Counted from the first letter of the stretch, positions 5,210-11,442 are shown. The stretch: DNA of 11,579 bases from Candidatus Saccharibacteria bacterium UBA3225 (GCA_002363515.1 DEVX01000020.1:1-11579), one strand, 5' to 3'. Translations and numbers: made by a program. The notes: generated by a model not told the origin, from the letters alone.

Positions 5210-6763
5210 ATGGCACAAGGAGAGAGAACAAGCGCAGAGGTTGCGCCCGCCGATGCGGACAATAATACGCCGTGGGACGAGCTTAATAAAGCCGACGAAG
5301 CGCCTATAGATAACCCAGAGGATACTCCGGAGAGCGACGACAGTTCGCAAGTCGAAACGGATGATAAGGGTGATTGGTCAGATTTTGATGCACCAACCGA
5401 GAAAGATGAACTTGGCGACAAGGGGCCGCAGTACGAATTAATTGAACCACTTCCTATGGAAGAATTGCCACCTGGCGAGAGCCCAATACCAGATGAGCTG
5501 ACTAGTCAAGAGATTGGGCAGGTAGTTGGCAATAGAGAATCCGCAATCAAACCAGACCTAAAACGCCTACATAATGCTGTTAAGGCTTATGAGGCTAGCG
5601 TATTTGACGGTAAGGCGCTTTCTATAGCAGATAGGACACTTATCGCTAGGTTTGGCGGTGAGAAATTTATTAAAGAACAACTAGAGCTCACTCTTGCTCA
5701 GCGATACAATGAAGGGCAGGTAGTAAGCGCCTACTATTCAAATCGTGGCCGCATTAGTCAGCGCGAAATGTGGGCCTTGAATTATTGGGCAAGACAAGAA
5801 GGCAAAAGTGTAGCTGTTTATGCTAAAGAGCGGATGGAATATTACAACAATGAGAAGGTTCGAGCTATCGATATCGCCGTTACGCAACTTCGTGCTGATG
5901 GTAGATTTGACCCAAATTATCTCACGCTAGATGAAGCCGACTTGGTAATGGATTATGATCAAGGTAATCTAGAATTTGAGGCATGCGGACGCATATACAG
6001 AGAGCGTCGCGCTCATACGCTTGCTTACTTGGCCGATCATGATCGTGGTGAAGTCAAAGGTTCGCCCACTATGCAGCGCGACGTGGATCTTGCTGTCCGA
6101 TACCTATGCAAGAAAAGAAGCTGTAGCCCTTCTGAGTTGGGTGAATATTACCGCGGCTTAGCCGATCATATCTACTATCCAAACACAAACGACTTCGCAG
6201 AGACGGAGGCCTTTGTAAATGGTCTTATCAAGCAGATACCCCAAGCCGAGATAGATAAAGCCGCAGACAATCTTGGACCAGATGGGAAGAACTATACTGC
6301 TATGGTCAGGACACTCGAGCGCACCTTCAAAAAGCTGTTTAAACTTGAGAGCGCTGGTATAAAAGTAATAGTCGATATGTCCGAAGATGATAAAGACGGC
6401 ACGCTCGGCTTCTTTAGCCCAACGAATAAAGTGCTCCAAATTAATGCCAGATATATCGAGAAACTCATGCAAAGTAATTACTCCAAGTATGACGAGGAGT
6501 ATATTCAGAGGAAGGTTATCAGTGAAATTGCTGATACGGTAGCTCATGAACTCTTGCACGCATACCAAGAAGAGTACGGTAAGCTAAATAGTGACAAACG
6601 CAGCGAGATGTATGTAATTAATGGTTTTGATTATATCACTCCAGAAAAAGGTCACACTAAATATAAGAGCCAAACAATGGAGCGTGAATCTTTTAGCATT
6701 GGTAGTAAAATTGGAAATATGGTTGTCAGCTCATACTTTAAAAAGAAAGAAGGACGAAGATGA
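5210..6763 (+). CDS. Predicted zinc metallopeptidase (HExxH protein) with acidic N-terminus
   Basis: This 517-residue protein starts with about 100 Asp/Glu/Pro-rich, probably disordered residues. A long, largely helical middle (about 105-380) and a C-terminal zincin-like segment (about 384-500) follow. In the last, a predicted strand pair around I384-I406 precedes H446-E-L-L-H450-A-Y-Q, the zinc-binding HExxH helix. A segment M-E491-R-E493-S-F-S-I-G about 43 residues later could supply the third, glutamate ligand of a gluzincin. I cannot name the family. There is no signal peptide or membrane helix, so it is cytoplasmic or exported by a dedicated system. The start has no Shine-Dalgarno and appears leaderless. 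The next gene overlaps it by four bases (ATGA). It sits between rplA and rplK on the opposite strand. Peptidase activity is inferred from motif only. Confidence 0.75.
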   Translation: MAQGERTSAEVAPADADNNTPWDELNKADEAPIDNPEDTPESDDSSQVETDDKGDWSDFDAPTEKDELGDKGPQYELIEPLPMEELPPGESPIPDELTSQEIGQVVGNRESAIKPDLKRLHNAVKAYEASVFDGKALSIADRTLIARFGGEKFIKEQLELTLAQRYNEGQVVSAYYSNRGRISQREMWALNYWARQEGKSVAVYAKERMEYYNNEKVRAIDIAVTQLRADGRFDPNYLTLDEADLVMDYDQGNLEFEACGRIYRERRAHTLAYLADHDRGEVKGSPTMQRDVDLAVRYLCKKRSCSPSELGEYYRGLADHIYYPNTNDFAETEAFVNGLIKQIPQAEIDKAADNLGPDGKNYTAMVRTLERTFKKLFKLESAGIKVIVDMSEDDKDGTLGFFSPTNKVLQINARYIEKLMQSNYSKYDEEYIQRKVISEIADTVAHELLHAYQEEYGKLNSDKRSEMYVINGFDYITPEKGHTKYKSQTMERESFSIGSKIGNMVVSSYFKKKEGRR

Positions 6764-7059
6764 ATGAGGAAATCGCAAAATGCTTGATCGACGAGCTAAA
6801 CTATAGTCCCGATGATGCTAAGTATTTTGCTAAACAGCTCGCCGAATACGATGATATTGCTAACGAATTCTTGATGTGGAGAAAAAATCAAAATTACGAC
6901 TATTCGCCTGCGCTAGAAATCAATGGCTGGACAGCGAAAAAAATCTACGAAAGAAATCGCAGCATAGATCCAGTCACCGTATTTACGACCATGTACTGGC
7001 TACGCGTTAATCCAGATTTTGTCCAATCGGATCTCAATACGGGCTTTGCGGTAAAATAA
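6760..7059 (+). CDS. Small protein translationally coupled to the metallopeptidase, function unknown
   Basis: The 99 residues are mainly helical in appearance, hydrophilic and Asn/Tyr/Asp-rich, with an aromatic cluster T-M-Y-W-L near residue 80. There is one Cys and no membrane segment or signal peptide. I do not recognise the family. Its ATG overlaps the TGA of the metallopeptidase gene (ATGA), and the upstream AAGGAC-like stretch can serve as ribosome-binding site, so the two proteins are probably made in a fixed ratio. Such coupling suggests a partner, inhibitor, chaperone or immunity role, but this is inference from position. A shared terminator follows. Confidence 0.8.
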   Translation: MNEEIAKCLIDELNYSPDDAKYFAKQLAEYDDIANEFLMWRKNQNYDYSPALEINGWTAKKIYERNRSIDPVTVFTTMYWLRVNPDFVQSDLNTGFAVK

Positions 7060-7070
7060 AATAAACCAAA

Positions 7071-7095
7071 AAACTCCCCAGATGGGGAGCTTTTT
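7071..7095. terminator. Bidirectional rho-independent terminator
   Basis: The stem CTCCCC (7074-7079) / GGGGAG (7084-7089) with loop AGAT is flanked by A residues on the left and TTTTT on the right. It can end the metallopeptidase operon (stop at 7059) and rplK (stop at 7101). Confidence 0.88.
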
Positions 7096-7100
7096 GTTGG

Positions 7101-7526
7101 TTAGTCGACAACTTCTACGCCCATCGAGCGTGCGGTGCCAGCAATAATCTTGCAAGCGCCAGCTTCGTCAATCGCGTTAAGTTGATCTTTCTTAATCTCG
7201 GCAATTTCTTTAATCTGAGCCATGGTAATTTTACCAACTTTTTCAGTATTTGGCTTTCCGCTACCTTTATCTAGTTTTATTTTTTCGCGGATTAAATCAT
7301 CTACTGGCTGCCCAAGACAAACCCAATCAAAAGTACGATCTTCGTAAACCTTGATGTGGACGATAACGTTCTTGCCAGCAAATTCTTTGGTCTTTTCATT
7401 AAATGGATTGATAAAGTCCATCATATTAAGACCCCACTGACCAAGGGTACTACCTACTGGAGGTCCAGCTGTAGCTTTGCCGCCAGGAATGCGCAACTTG
7501 AGGTTGCCGATACATTTCTTTGCCAT
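7101..7526 (-). CDS. rplK: 50S ribosomal protein uL11
   Basis: The 141 residues are exactly the usual uL11 length. The N-terminal domain has P14-G-G-K-A-T-A-G-P-P-V-G-S-T-L-G-Q, matching the conserved proline-rich GTPase-center segment. The C-terminal RNA-binding domain runs from about 70 and includes G-K-I-T-M-A-Q-I-K-E-I-A and ends G-T-A-R-S-M-G-V-E-V. uL11 forms the GTPase-associated center at the base of the L7/L12 stalk. Its start at 7526 has AAGGA 11 bases upstream, a slightly long spacing. In most bacteria rplK lies between nusG and rplA; here opposite-strand cassettes flank it on both sides, it has its own promoter and a structured leader, and it is monocistronic. Confidence 0.96.
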   Translation of the reverse strand: MAKKCIGNLKLRIPGGKATAGPPVGSTLGQWGLNMMDFINPFNEKTKEFAGKNVIVHIKVYEDRTFDWVCLGQPVDDLIREKIKLDKGSGKPNTEKVGKITMAQIKEIAEIKKDQLNAIDEAGACKIIAGTARSMGVEVVD

Positions 7527-7543
7527 TTTATTAATATTCCTTC

Positions 7544-7594
7544 TCCGACTTTGAAGCGCTTCGTCGGAAATTACGTTTAACTAAACGTGCGTAA
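7544..7594 (-). promoter_or_regulatory. Structured 5' leader of rplK (candidate autoregulatory element)
   Basis: Two inverted repeats lie in the roughly 70-base leader. The distal one pairs ACGTTTA (7573-7579) with TAAACGT (7582-7588); alternatively TTACG (7571-7575) pairs with CGTAA (7590-7594). The proximal one pairs TCCGAC (7544-7549) with GTCGGA (7563-7568) around an inner GAAGCGCTTC and a three-base bulge, and its mRNA 3' arm runs into the purine-rich ribosome-binding region. uL1 repression of the L11 leader is established in E. coli, but that this structure is its site is only inference. Confidence 0.45.
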
Positions 7595-7602
7595 CGCCGT
7601 TA

Positions 7603-7631
7603 ATTATACCTTATTTTTATTACATTAGCAA
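7603..7631 (-). promoter_or_regulatory. Promoter of rplK
   Basis: On the minus strand TTGCTA (7631-7626), a 17-base spacer and a perfect TATAAT (7608-7603) form a strong promoter. Predicted transcription start is near 7596. It is divergent from the promoter of the 7733 gene, with only about 25 bases between their -35 regions. Confidence 0.7.
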
Positions 7632-7656
7632 GCTACCAGCATCGCTAGAGCTTAGC

Positions 7657-7675
7657 TTTTCTGAAATACAGAAAA
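7657..7675 (+). repeat. Perfect inverted repeat in a promoter, candidate operator
   Basis: TTTTCTG (7657-7663) and CAGAAAA (7669-7675) are exact inverted copies separated by AAATA. The repeat covers the -35 position and spacer of the promoter for the gene at 7733, where a dimeric repressor would typically bind. It has no GC-rich core or T run of terminator type. No matching regulator gene is in the window. Confidence 0.5.
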
Positions 7676-7676
7676 A

Positions 7677-7685
7677 TGTTATAAT
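7677..7685 (+). promoter_or_regulatory. Extended -10 promoter of the 7733-8516 gene pair
   Basis: TGTTATAAT contains TG plus a perfect TATAAT at 7680-7685. The -35 position (7657-7662, TTTTCT) is poor and lies in an inverted repeat, which fits a regulated promoter. The leader of about 40 bases ends in AAGGGAGG (7717-7724), a very strong ribosome-binding site. Confidence 0.6.
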
Positions 7686-7732
7686 ATTGGATGTAGCAAA
7701 AAACTAGTTCTTTTATAAGGGAGGTTTTAGTA

Positions 7733-7927
7733 ATGGGTAAAGATAAGAAAGGAAACGCAGGAGCTAGCACGAGTGGGCACCATATTCCGCGCCCCTATGA
7801 GGTTAATCTGGACGATCGCGTGACGAATGAAGCCAGAAATAGCAACGCGGAGTCCAGGGATGCGGGTTGTATTGCCGAAAAATCTCAGTCTAGCGGTGGT
7901 ATTCCGCAGCCATATAGTGGCTACTAA
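7733..7927 (+). CDS. Small hydrophilic peptide with repeated IPxPY motif, function unknown
   Basis: The 64 residues are Gly/Ser/Asn-rich, charged and probably disordered, with a basic start (M-G-K-D-K-K-G) and no hydrophobic segment. The motif I-P-x-P-Y occurs twice, as H-I-P-R-P-Y near residues 17-22 and as G-I-P-Q-P-Y near 56-61, close to the C-terminus S-G-Y. The underlying DNA is also similar in the two copies (ATTCCGC...CC.TAT). I do not recognise a family. The gene is supported by a strong ribosome-binding site, a consensus -10 box and the tightly linked following gene, whose ribosome-binding site overlaps this stop. It could be a linear motif ligand, an exported peptide or an accessory to the 192-residue protein. 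Confidence 0.65.
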   Translation: MGKDKKGNAGASTSGHHIPRPYEVNLDDRVTNEARNSNAESRDAGCIAEKSQSSGGIPQPYSGY

Positions 7928-7932
7928 GGAGG
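7926..7932 (+). promoter_or_regulatory. Ribosome-binding site fixing the start at 7938
   Basis: AAGGAGG, a near-perfect Shine-Dalgarno, overlaps the TAA of the 64-residue gene and ends five bases before the ATG at 7938. It decides this start over an earlier in-frame ATG at 7827 inside the previous gene. Confidence 0.8.
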
Positions 7933-7937
7933 TACAT

Positions 7938-8516
7938 ATGGACCAGAGTAGCATGCTTCGTGTGACTTCCGTGTTATCACACGCGTATGGAACCAACGAC
8001 TATCTCGTGCAGGCAGTACGAGACGCACTCGCGACCAAAATGAGTGATGAAGATATCGAAGCCAACGCCCCTGAGTTCACGAACATGATCGACTCAATGA
8101 TAAACGTAACCTATATGTTTACCGAGAGTGGACATGAGATTAAGTCGTTCTACTATCCAGTATTTGGCGAGTTAAATCAAGCCAAAATAAATCTGGAAAC
8201 ATTTCTTCGGGAAGTTTTCATATTTAAGACCGGATATCGAGGCGACGCGCTTGACGAATCGACGTTTTCTTCGCACTTAAAGCAAGCAATAGATGCCGTC
8301 AGGGAGGCCACAGCCTATGGCGACGCTATAGAAAAAGATCTACTTGGTCGAGCACTTGTTGACTTTCTCGTGGCGTTCATAAACGAGTTTAATTACAATA
8401 GTGAATATTGTTTCCTGGTTTACGATCTCGCCACCGCGATAGCTAAATCATCGGTTTTCCGCGTTTATTACGACAAAAGATGCGTTCCGTCGTATAAGCT
8501 TTCGAATGTTTCTTGA
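7938..8516 (+). CDS. Protein of unknown function, second gene of the 7733 cassette
   Basis: The 192 residues appear predominantly alpha-helical and soluble, with acidic amphipathic helices in the first two thirds. A more hydrophobic stretch near residues 135-175 includes L-V-D-F-L-V-A-F-I-N-E-F and Y-C-F-L-V-Y-D. Two cysteines are near the C-terminus. No nucleotide-binding, catalytic, helix-turn-helix or signal motif is visible, and I do not recognise the family. The start was chosen from the AAGGAGG just upstream. It is ten bases behind the 64-residue gene, so the two are one operon. A terminator follows at 8551. The pair lies on the opposite strand between rplK and nusG. Confidence 0.75.
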   Translation: MDQSSMLRVTSVLSHAYGTNDYLVQAVRDALATKMSDEDIEANAPEFTNMIDSMINVTYMFTESGHEIKSFYYPVFGELNQAKINLETFLREVFIFKTGYRGDALDESTFSSHLKQAIDAVREATAYGDAIEKDLLGRALVDFLVAFINEFNYNSEYCFLVYDLATAIAKSSVFRVYYDKRCVPSYKLSNVS

Positions 8517-8550
8517 GCTCAATGTAGGCCGCCCCGTACTAACAAGACCA

Positions 8551-8575
8551 ATCCCCGGTTTTCCGGGGATTTTTT
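8551..8575 (+). terminator. Rho-independent terminator of the 7733-8516 operon
   Basis: The stem ATCCCCGG (8551-8558) / CCGGGGAT (8563-8570) with loop TTTT is followed by a T run to 8575. There is no A tract on the left, so it acts mainly on the + strand. Confidence 0.9.
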
Positions 8576-8583
8576 AAATGCAC

Positions 8584-8609
8584 AAAAAGGAGCCATTATT
8601 ATGGCTCCT
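8584..8609 (-). terminator. Rho-independent terminator of secE-nusG
   Basis: The perfect 9-base arms AGGAGCCAT (8588-8596) and ATGGCTCCT (8601-8609) enclose loop TATT. Read on the minus strand the hairpin is followed by TTTTTG. It lies ten bases after the nusG stop codon and is separate from the + strand terminator next to it. Confidence 0.85.
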
Positions 8610-8618
8610 AGTATTGTT

Positions 8619-9170
8619 TTAGTCGTCAATTTTCTTAACTTGTAAGGCATCAAGCTCGACGGCGGTTTCGCGACCAAACATCGAGACGAGTACCTTGAGT
8701 TTGCCCTTGTTGGCGTCAATTTCGGAAATAGTACCCTCAAAGCCCTTGAATGGACCATCGGTGACCGAGACGACTTCGCCAATTTCATAGTTGACGGTGA
8801 ACTTCGGATCTTCAACGCCCATGCGTTTCTTAATCTTTTCGATTTCCTTATTCGAGACTGGTGTTGGCTGTGTACCAGTGCCAACGAAGCCAGTTACACC
8901 AGGCGTATTTCGGATGATATACCAGGTTTCGTCCGAGAGGCACATTTCTACTAATACATATCCCTGGAAGATTTTCTTATCAGCGACGCGGCGCTTGCCG
9001 TTCTTGATTTCGATTTGTTTTTCCTTTGGAACGATAGCGTCAAATATTTTATCTGCAAGATCGACGCTACCGATACGCTGTTTGATGGAATCTGCGACCT
9101 TATCTTCATATCCCGAGTAGGTACTAATAGCGTACCATGCGCGAGATCCATCATAACGGTTAACTGCCAT
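8619..9170 (-). CDS. nusG: Transcription termination/antitermination protein NusG
   Basis: This 183-residue protein has the two-domain layout of bacterial NusG. The NGN domain (about residues 10-117) contains W12[11 protein letters not shown]68-Q-G-Y-V-L-V-E-M and R87-N-T-P-G-V-T-G-F. The KOW domain (about 127-183) contains G131[15 protein letters not shown]. NusG binds RNA polymerase and couples it to Rho or to the ribosome through NusE. The start at 9170 is preceded by AGGAG, which overlaps the TAG stop of secE, so it is cotranscribed and probably translationally coupled to secE. The classic next gene rplK is not contiguous here. Confidence 0.97.
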   Translation of the reverse strand: MAVNRYDGSRAWYAISTYSGYEDKVADSIKQRIGSVDLADKIFDAIVPKEKQIEIKNGKRRVADKKIFQGYVLVEMCLSDETWYIIRNTPGVTGFVGTGTQPTPVSNKEIEKIKKRMGVEDPKFTVNYEIGEVVSVTDGPFKGFEGTISEIDANKGKLKVLVSMFGRETAVELDALQVKKIDD

Positions 9171-9183
9171 TTTGTAAATTCTC

Positions 9184-9603
9184 CTAAACGTTGCTTAATA
9201 TTTTACTAAAGATAAAGGTAAAGAACGCATCTAGTAGCATGATGATTATTGCAATCAAGATAACGTATAACACTACTGATAGTGTCATTTTCCAGGTTGA
9301 CTTGCGATCTGGCCAGCGTACTTGGCGTACTTCCTGGAAGGATTCTTTGATGTAACGACCGATTGCGGCAAAAGGGCGGAAAAGAATAAATACTTTTTTA
9401 CCTTGCTTTGCGGCTTCTCTTTCGGCCTTTTTCTCGGCTCTTGCTGCTTTTTTGGCTTCCGCATTTTCTTTGGCGCGGACCTTTTTATTCTCGCTTTTCT
9501 TGGCCTTTATGGTGACCTTGCGAGTAATTTCTGCGTCATCGGACTTGTTGGCTTTATTCTTTGCGCCGTCGTCCTTTGCTTTAATTCTGGTTACGTTTGC
9601 CAT
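9184..9603 (-). CDS. secE: Preprotein translocase subunit SecE with long basic extension
   Basis: SecE clamps SecY in the plasma-membrane translocon. The conserved part is residues about 76-139: an amphipathic helix with E92[13 protein letters not shown], the hallmark of SecE, followed by one transmembrane helix (about 108-132). This matches the single-span SecE of about 60-65 residues in most bacteria. The first 72 residues are extra, Lys/Ala/Glu-rich and should lie in the cytoplasm. The ATG at 9603 has GGGAG eight bases upstream. It heads the secE-nusG operon from a promoter embedded in the preceding terminator. Confidence 0.94.
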   Translation of the reverse strand: MANVTRIKAKDDGAKNKANKSDDAEITRKVTIKAKKSENKKVRAKENAEAKKAARAEKKAEREAAKQGKKVFILFRPFAAIGRYIKESFQEVRQVRWPDRKSTWKMTLSVVLYVILIAIIIMLLDAFFTFIFSKILSNV

Positions 9604-9623
9604 TAATTACTCCCATTAAAAAT

Positions 9624-9637
9624 AGTCCTTTCGGACT
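9624..9637 (-). other. GAAA-tetraloop hairpin at the 5' end of the secE mRNA
   Basis: Read on the minus strand, AGTCC and GGACT pair around a GAAA tetraloop, which is unusually stable for its size. With the predicted start near 9640 it would sit at the very 5' end of the transcript, 20 bases before the start codon, and it is followed by ATTTTT. It may protect the mRNA or act as a weak attenuator. Confidence 0.5.
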
Positions 9638-9649
9638 CTTGTCAAGAGT
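9635..9649. repeat. 15-base palindrome at the secE transcription start
   Basis: ACTCTTGTCAAGAGT is a perfect palindrome around the central base at 9642. It covers the last three bases of the predicted -10 box and the start site, a place where a repressor would block transcription. It also overlaps the tetraloop hairpin by three bases, so the two structures would compete in RNA. Confidence 0.45.
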
Positions 9650-9675
9650 ATATCAAAAAACCGGCATTTTTGCAA
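9647..9675 (-). promoter_or_regulatory. Promoter of secE-nusG
   Basis: On the minus strand TTGCAA (9675-9670), a 17-base spacer and TATACT (9652-9647) with an extended -10 TG form a good promoter. The -35 lies in the loop and arm of the upstream gene's terminator. Confidence 0.65.
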
Positions 9676-9683
9676 ATACCGGT
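9655..9683 (-). terminator. Rho-independent terminator of the alpha-glucan phosphorylase gene
   Basis: On the minus strand a 10-base stem begins ACCGG/CCGGT, includes one G-T wobble, closes on a GCAA tetraloop, and is followed by TTTTTT. It starts about ten bases after the stop codon at 9694. Confidence 0.88.
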
Positions 9684-9693
9684 TTAGTGTTTT

Positions 9694-11442
9694 TTAGAAC
9701 AAATAGTTCAGATAATCACGCATCATACGAGAGCCGGAACAAACGTCAAGATATGCTTTAAGCTCTTTATGAATCCAATATTCTAGCTCTTGGTCGTTGT
9801 GCCATGCTTTTGTGGCAACTTCCATCTGTTTGTAGAGGTTTTCAGTTTCTTGCTCCTCATTCTTGCCTTCGATAGTTAGGTAGTTGTCTGAGCTACGGTC
9901 CGCTACGCCACCATCATGGGTGGAGATTAGAAGACCCATGTTTGCAATATCTTTCATCCAGCTCGTACCGCAAGCCTCAAGGCCGACGATAGGTGTATTG
10001 ATTGAGCTGTTGGCGCCTAGCGATAAGCCTAAGCCTAGCTCCTCGTCGTAATCTGGCAAGTAGTGTACGCGCTCACGGAGAATTGGGTGACTGTCAATTA
10101 GGTGCAAGGTATTCATTAACTTACCGAACATATTCGAATCACCCATATGTACGCGTCCTGCTAGAATGTAGTGCGCATTGTTGTCCTGAAGAATGCGCGC
10201 TAGGCGATCCGGATCATTGAACGGTAGGGTTGGCCTCTTGTAATCTACGAAACGGCGCTTGAAATCGAACAAGAATGCGTCTTCTGGAATATGAATTTGG
10301 TTTCCATATTGATCGGTACGGTGCTGTAAAATCTCATTCAACCTTTTACGACCGAGACTTTTTAGATTGCGAATTTGCGCAGCTGTAATAGAATCTACCG
10401 CTTCTTCAAAGCCGCGCGTAGTGGGAAGATCAAAACGATCAAGCACCCCATGCTCGCGGTAAAAATTCATAATCTCTGGGAGTACCCAAGTGCGCATATG
10501 GATACCATTCGTGACGCTCTTAAATTTAATCTTTGCGCCATTAATGTCACGATAGTTGGCAACTCTTGCGTGGAGGATAGAAACACCACTTCGCAACTCG
10601 GCAATCTCTACGGTTGGGGTAGAGAGCCTAATCATTCCATCGGTGAACTTATCTGAGAGCCATCGCTTCACGGCTACAGATTTGATATTAGGGAAGACAT
10701 ACTGCTCAAATTGACTGTAATGGAAAGTCGCCTCGGCTGCCTGAACGAGGGTGTGGTTTGTGTACAAAGTGTGCTTTCGCGTATAAACGACGGCTTCATA
10801 AAAGTCCATGCCCGAGCTGACTAGTTCGTCGAGGCGTGCCACGGCCGCAAAGAATGTTGCGACTTCGTTTAACTGAATAACAGCAGGGCGAAGGCCGACT
10901 AACTTTAATGCCTGATAACCGCCAAAACCTAGGGCAACTTCCTGATAGAGACGGTGGTCTGACCCTGATTCGCCAGAATAGAGCTCGCCAAAATTTGGCT
11001 CCGTAATGCATAAGAAACGAGAGGAACCGAGCTGTTTTTCGACAACGTCAAGCTCTACTGAGCTAGTCGATGTTTTAATGCGTACCTTATCGACGTAATT
11101 AAAACCAAATTCTCGATAGTTGCGCTCTTCGTGATAATCAATCTGCTCCATGTTCTGCATTTTTTGATGCGATTCCCATGGATAAAAGGGCGTTACTAAC
11201 ACAAAAGGCACTTGTAGCTGCTCGGCTACACGACGCATATCGGCCGCTAGGACACCAAGGCCTCCACCACCCCTAATACCATTAGATTTGTCGTAAGTTT
11301 CAATTGTCCAATAGCAATACGGACGATTAGGTGATAGTTTATGCGTCAGGCGTTCGCGACGGATTGCCTGGTAAAATTCCTCAACTTCCTCAACGGAATC
11401 AAGTGAATGATAGGTTTTTAGGTCTGTATTATTATGTTCCAC
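9694..11442 (-). CDS. Short, divergent alpha-glucan (glycogen) phosphorylase family protein
   Basis: This 582-residue GT35-type protein should release glucose-1-phosphate from alpha-1,4-glucans with pyridoxal phosphate. Motifs in order: G58-G-G-G-L-G-V-L-A-A-D (family G-G-L-G-V-L-A-G-D), L191-N-E, Y227-T-N-H-T, V310-T-N-G-I-H-x-R-T-W, F394-K-R-R-F-V-D-Y-K-R, L428-A-G-R-V-H, and E489-A-C-G-T-S-W-M-K497 with the expected cofactor lysine, then H509-D-G-G. It is shorter than the usual 700-850 residues and deviates in conserved spots: W495 replaces Gly before M-K, and Q-L-N-E-V replaces H-L-N-E-G. Activity is therefore probable but not certain. Start is a GTG at 11442 with AGGA eight bases upstream. 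It is monocistronic and divergent from the tRNA gene. Confidence 0.82.
   Translation of the reverse strand: MEHNNTDLKTYHSLDSVEEVEEFYQAIRRERLTHKLSPNRPYCYWTIETYDKSNGIRGGGGLGVLAADMRRVAEQLQVPFVLVTPFYPWESHQKMQNMEQIDYHEERNYREFGFNYVDKVRIKTSTSSVELDVVEKQLGSSRFLCITEPNFGELYSGESGSDHRLYQEVALGFGGYQALKLVGLRPAVIQLNEVATFFAAVARLDELVSSGMDFYEAVVYTRKHTLYTNHTLVQAAEATFHYSQFEQYVFPNIKSVAVKRWLSDKFTDGMIRLSTPTVEIAELRSGVSILHARVANYRDINGAKIKFKSVTNGIHMRTWVLPEIMNFYREHGVLDRFDLPTTRGFEEAVDSITAAQIRNLKSLGRKRLNEILQHRTDQYGNQIHIPEDAFLFDFKRRFVDYKRPTLPFNDPDRLARILQDNNAHYILAGRVHMGDSNMFGKLMNTLHLIDSHPILRERVHYLPDYDEELGLGLSLGANSSINTPIVGLEACGTSWMKDIANMGLLISTHDGGVADRSSDNYLTIEGKNEEQETENLYKQMEVATKAWHNDQELEYWIHKELKAYLDVCSGSRMMRDYLNYLF

Noticed and set aside
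7733..7927. RiPP or bacteriocin precursor
   Set aside because: The peptide lacks a double-glycine leader end, a Cys/Ser/Thr-rich core or a neighbouring modification enzyme or transporter; only the duplicated IPxPY motif is notable.
7827..7937. Earlier in-frame ATG for the 192-residue protein
   Set aside because: It lies inside the 64-residue gene and lacks a ribosome-binding site, whereas AAGGAGG sits just before the ATG at 7938.
9617..9645. Consensus TTGACA (minus strand, 9645-9640) as the -35 of secE
   Set aside because: Seventeen bases downstream there is only TTTTTA, a poor -10, and the hairpin occupies the spacer. The pair TTGCAA / TGATATACT just upstream is much better.
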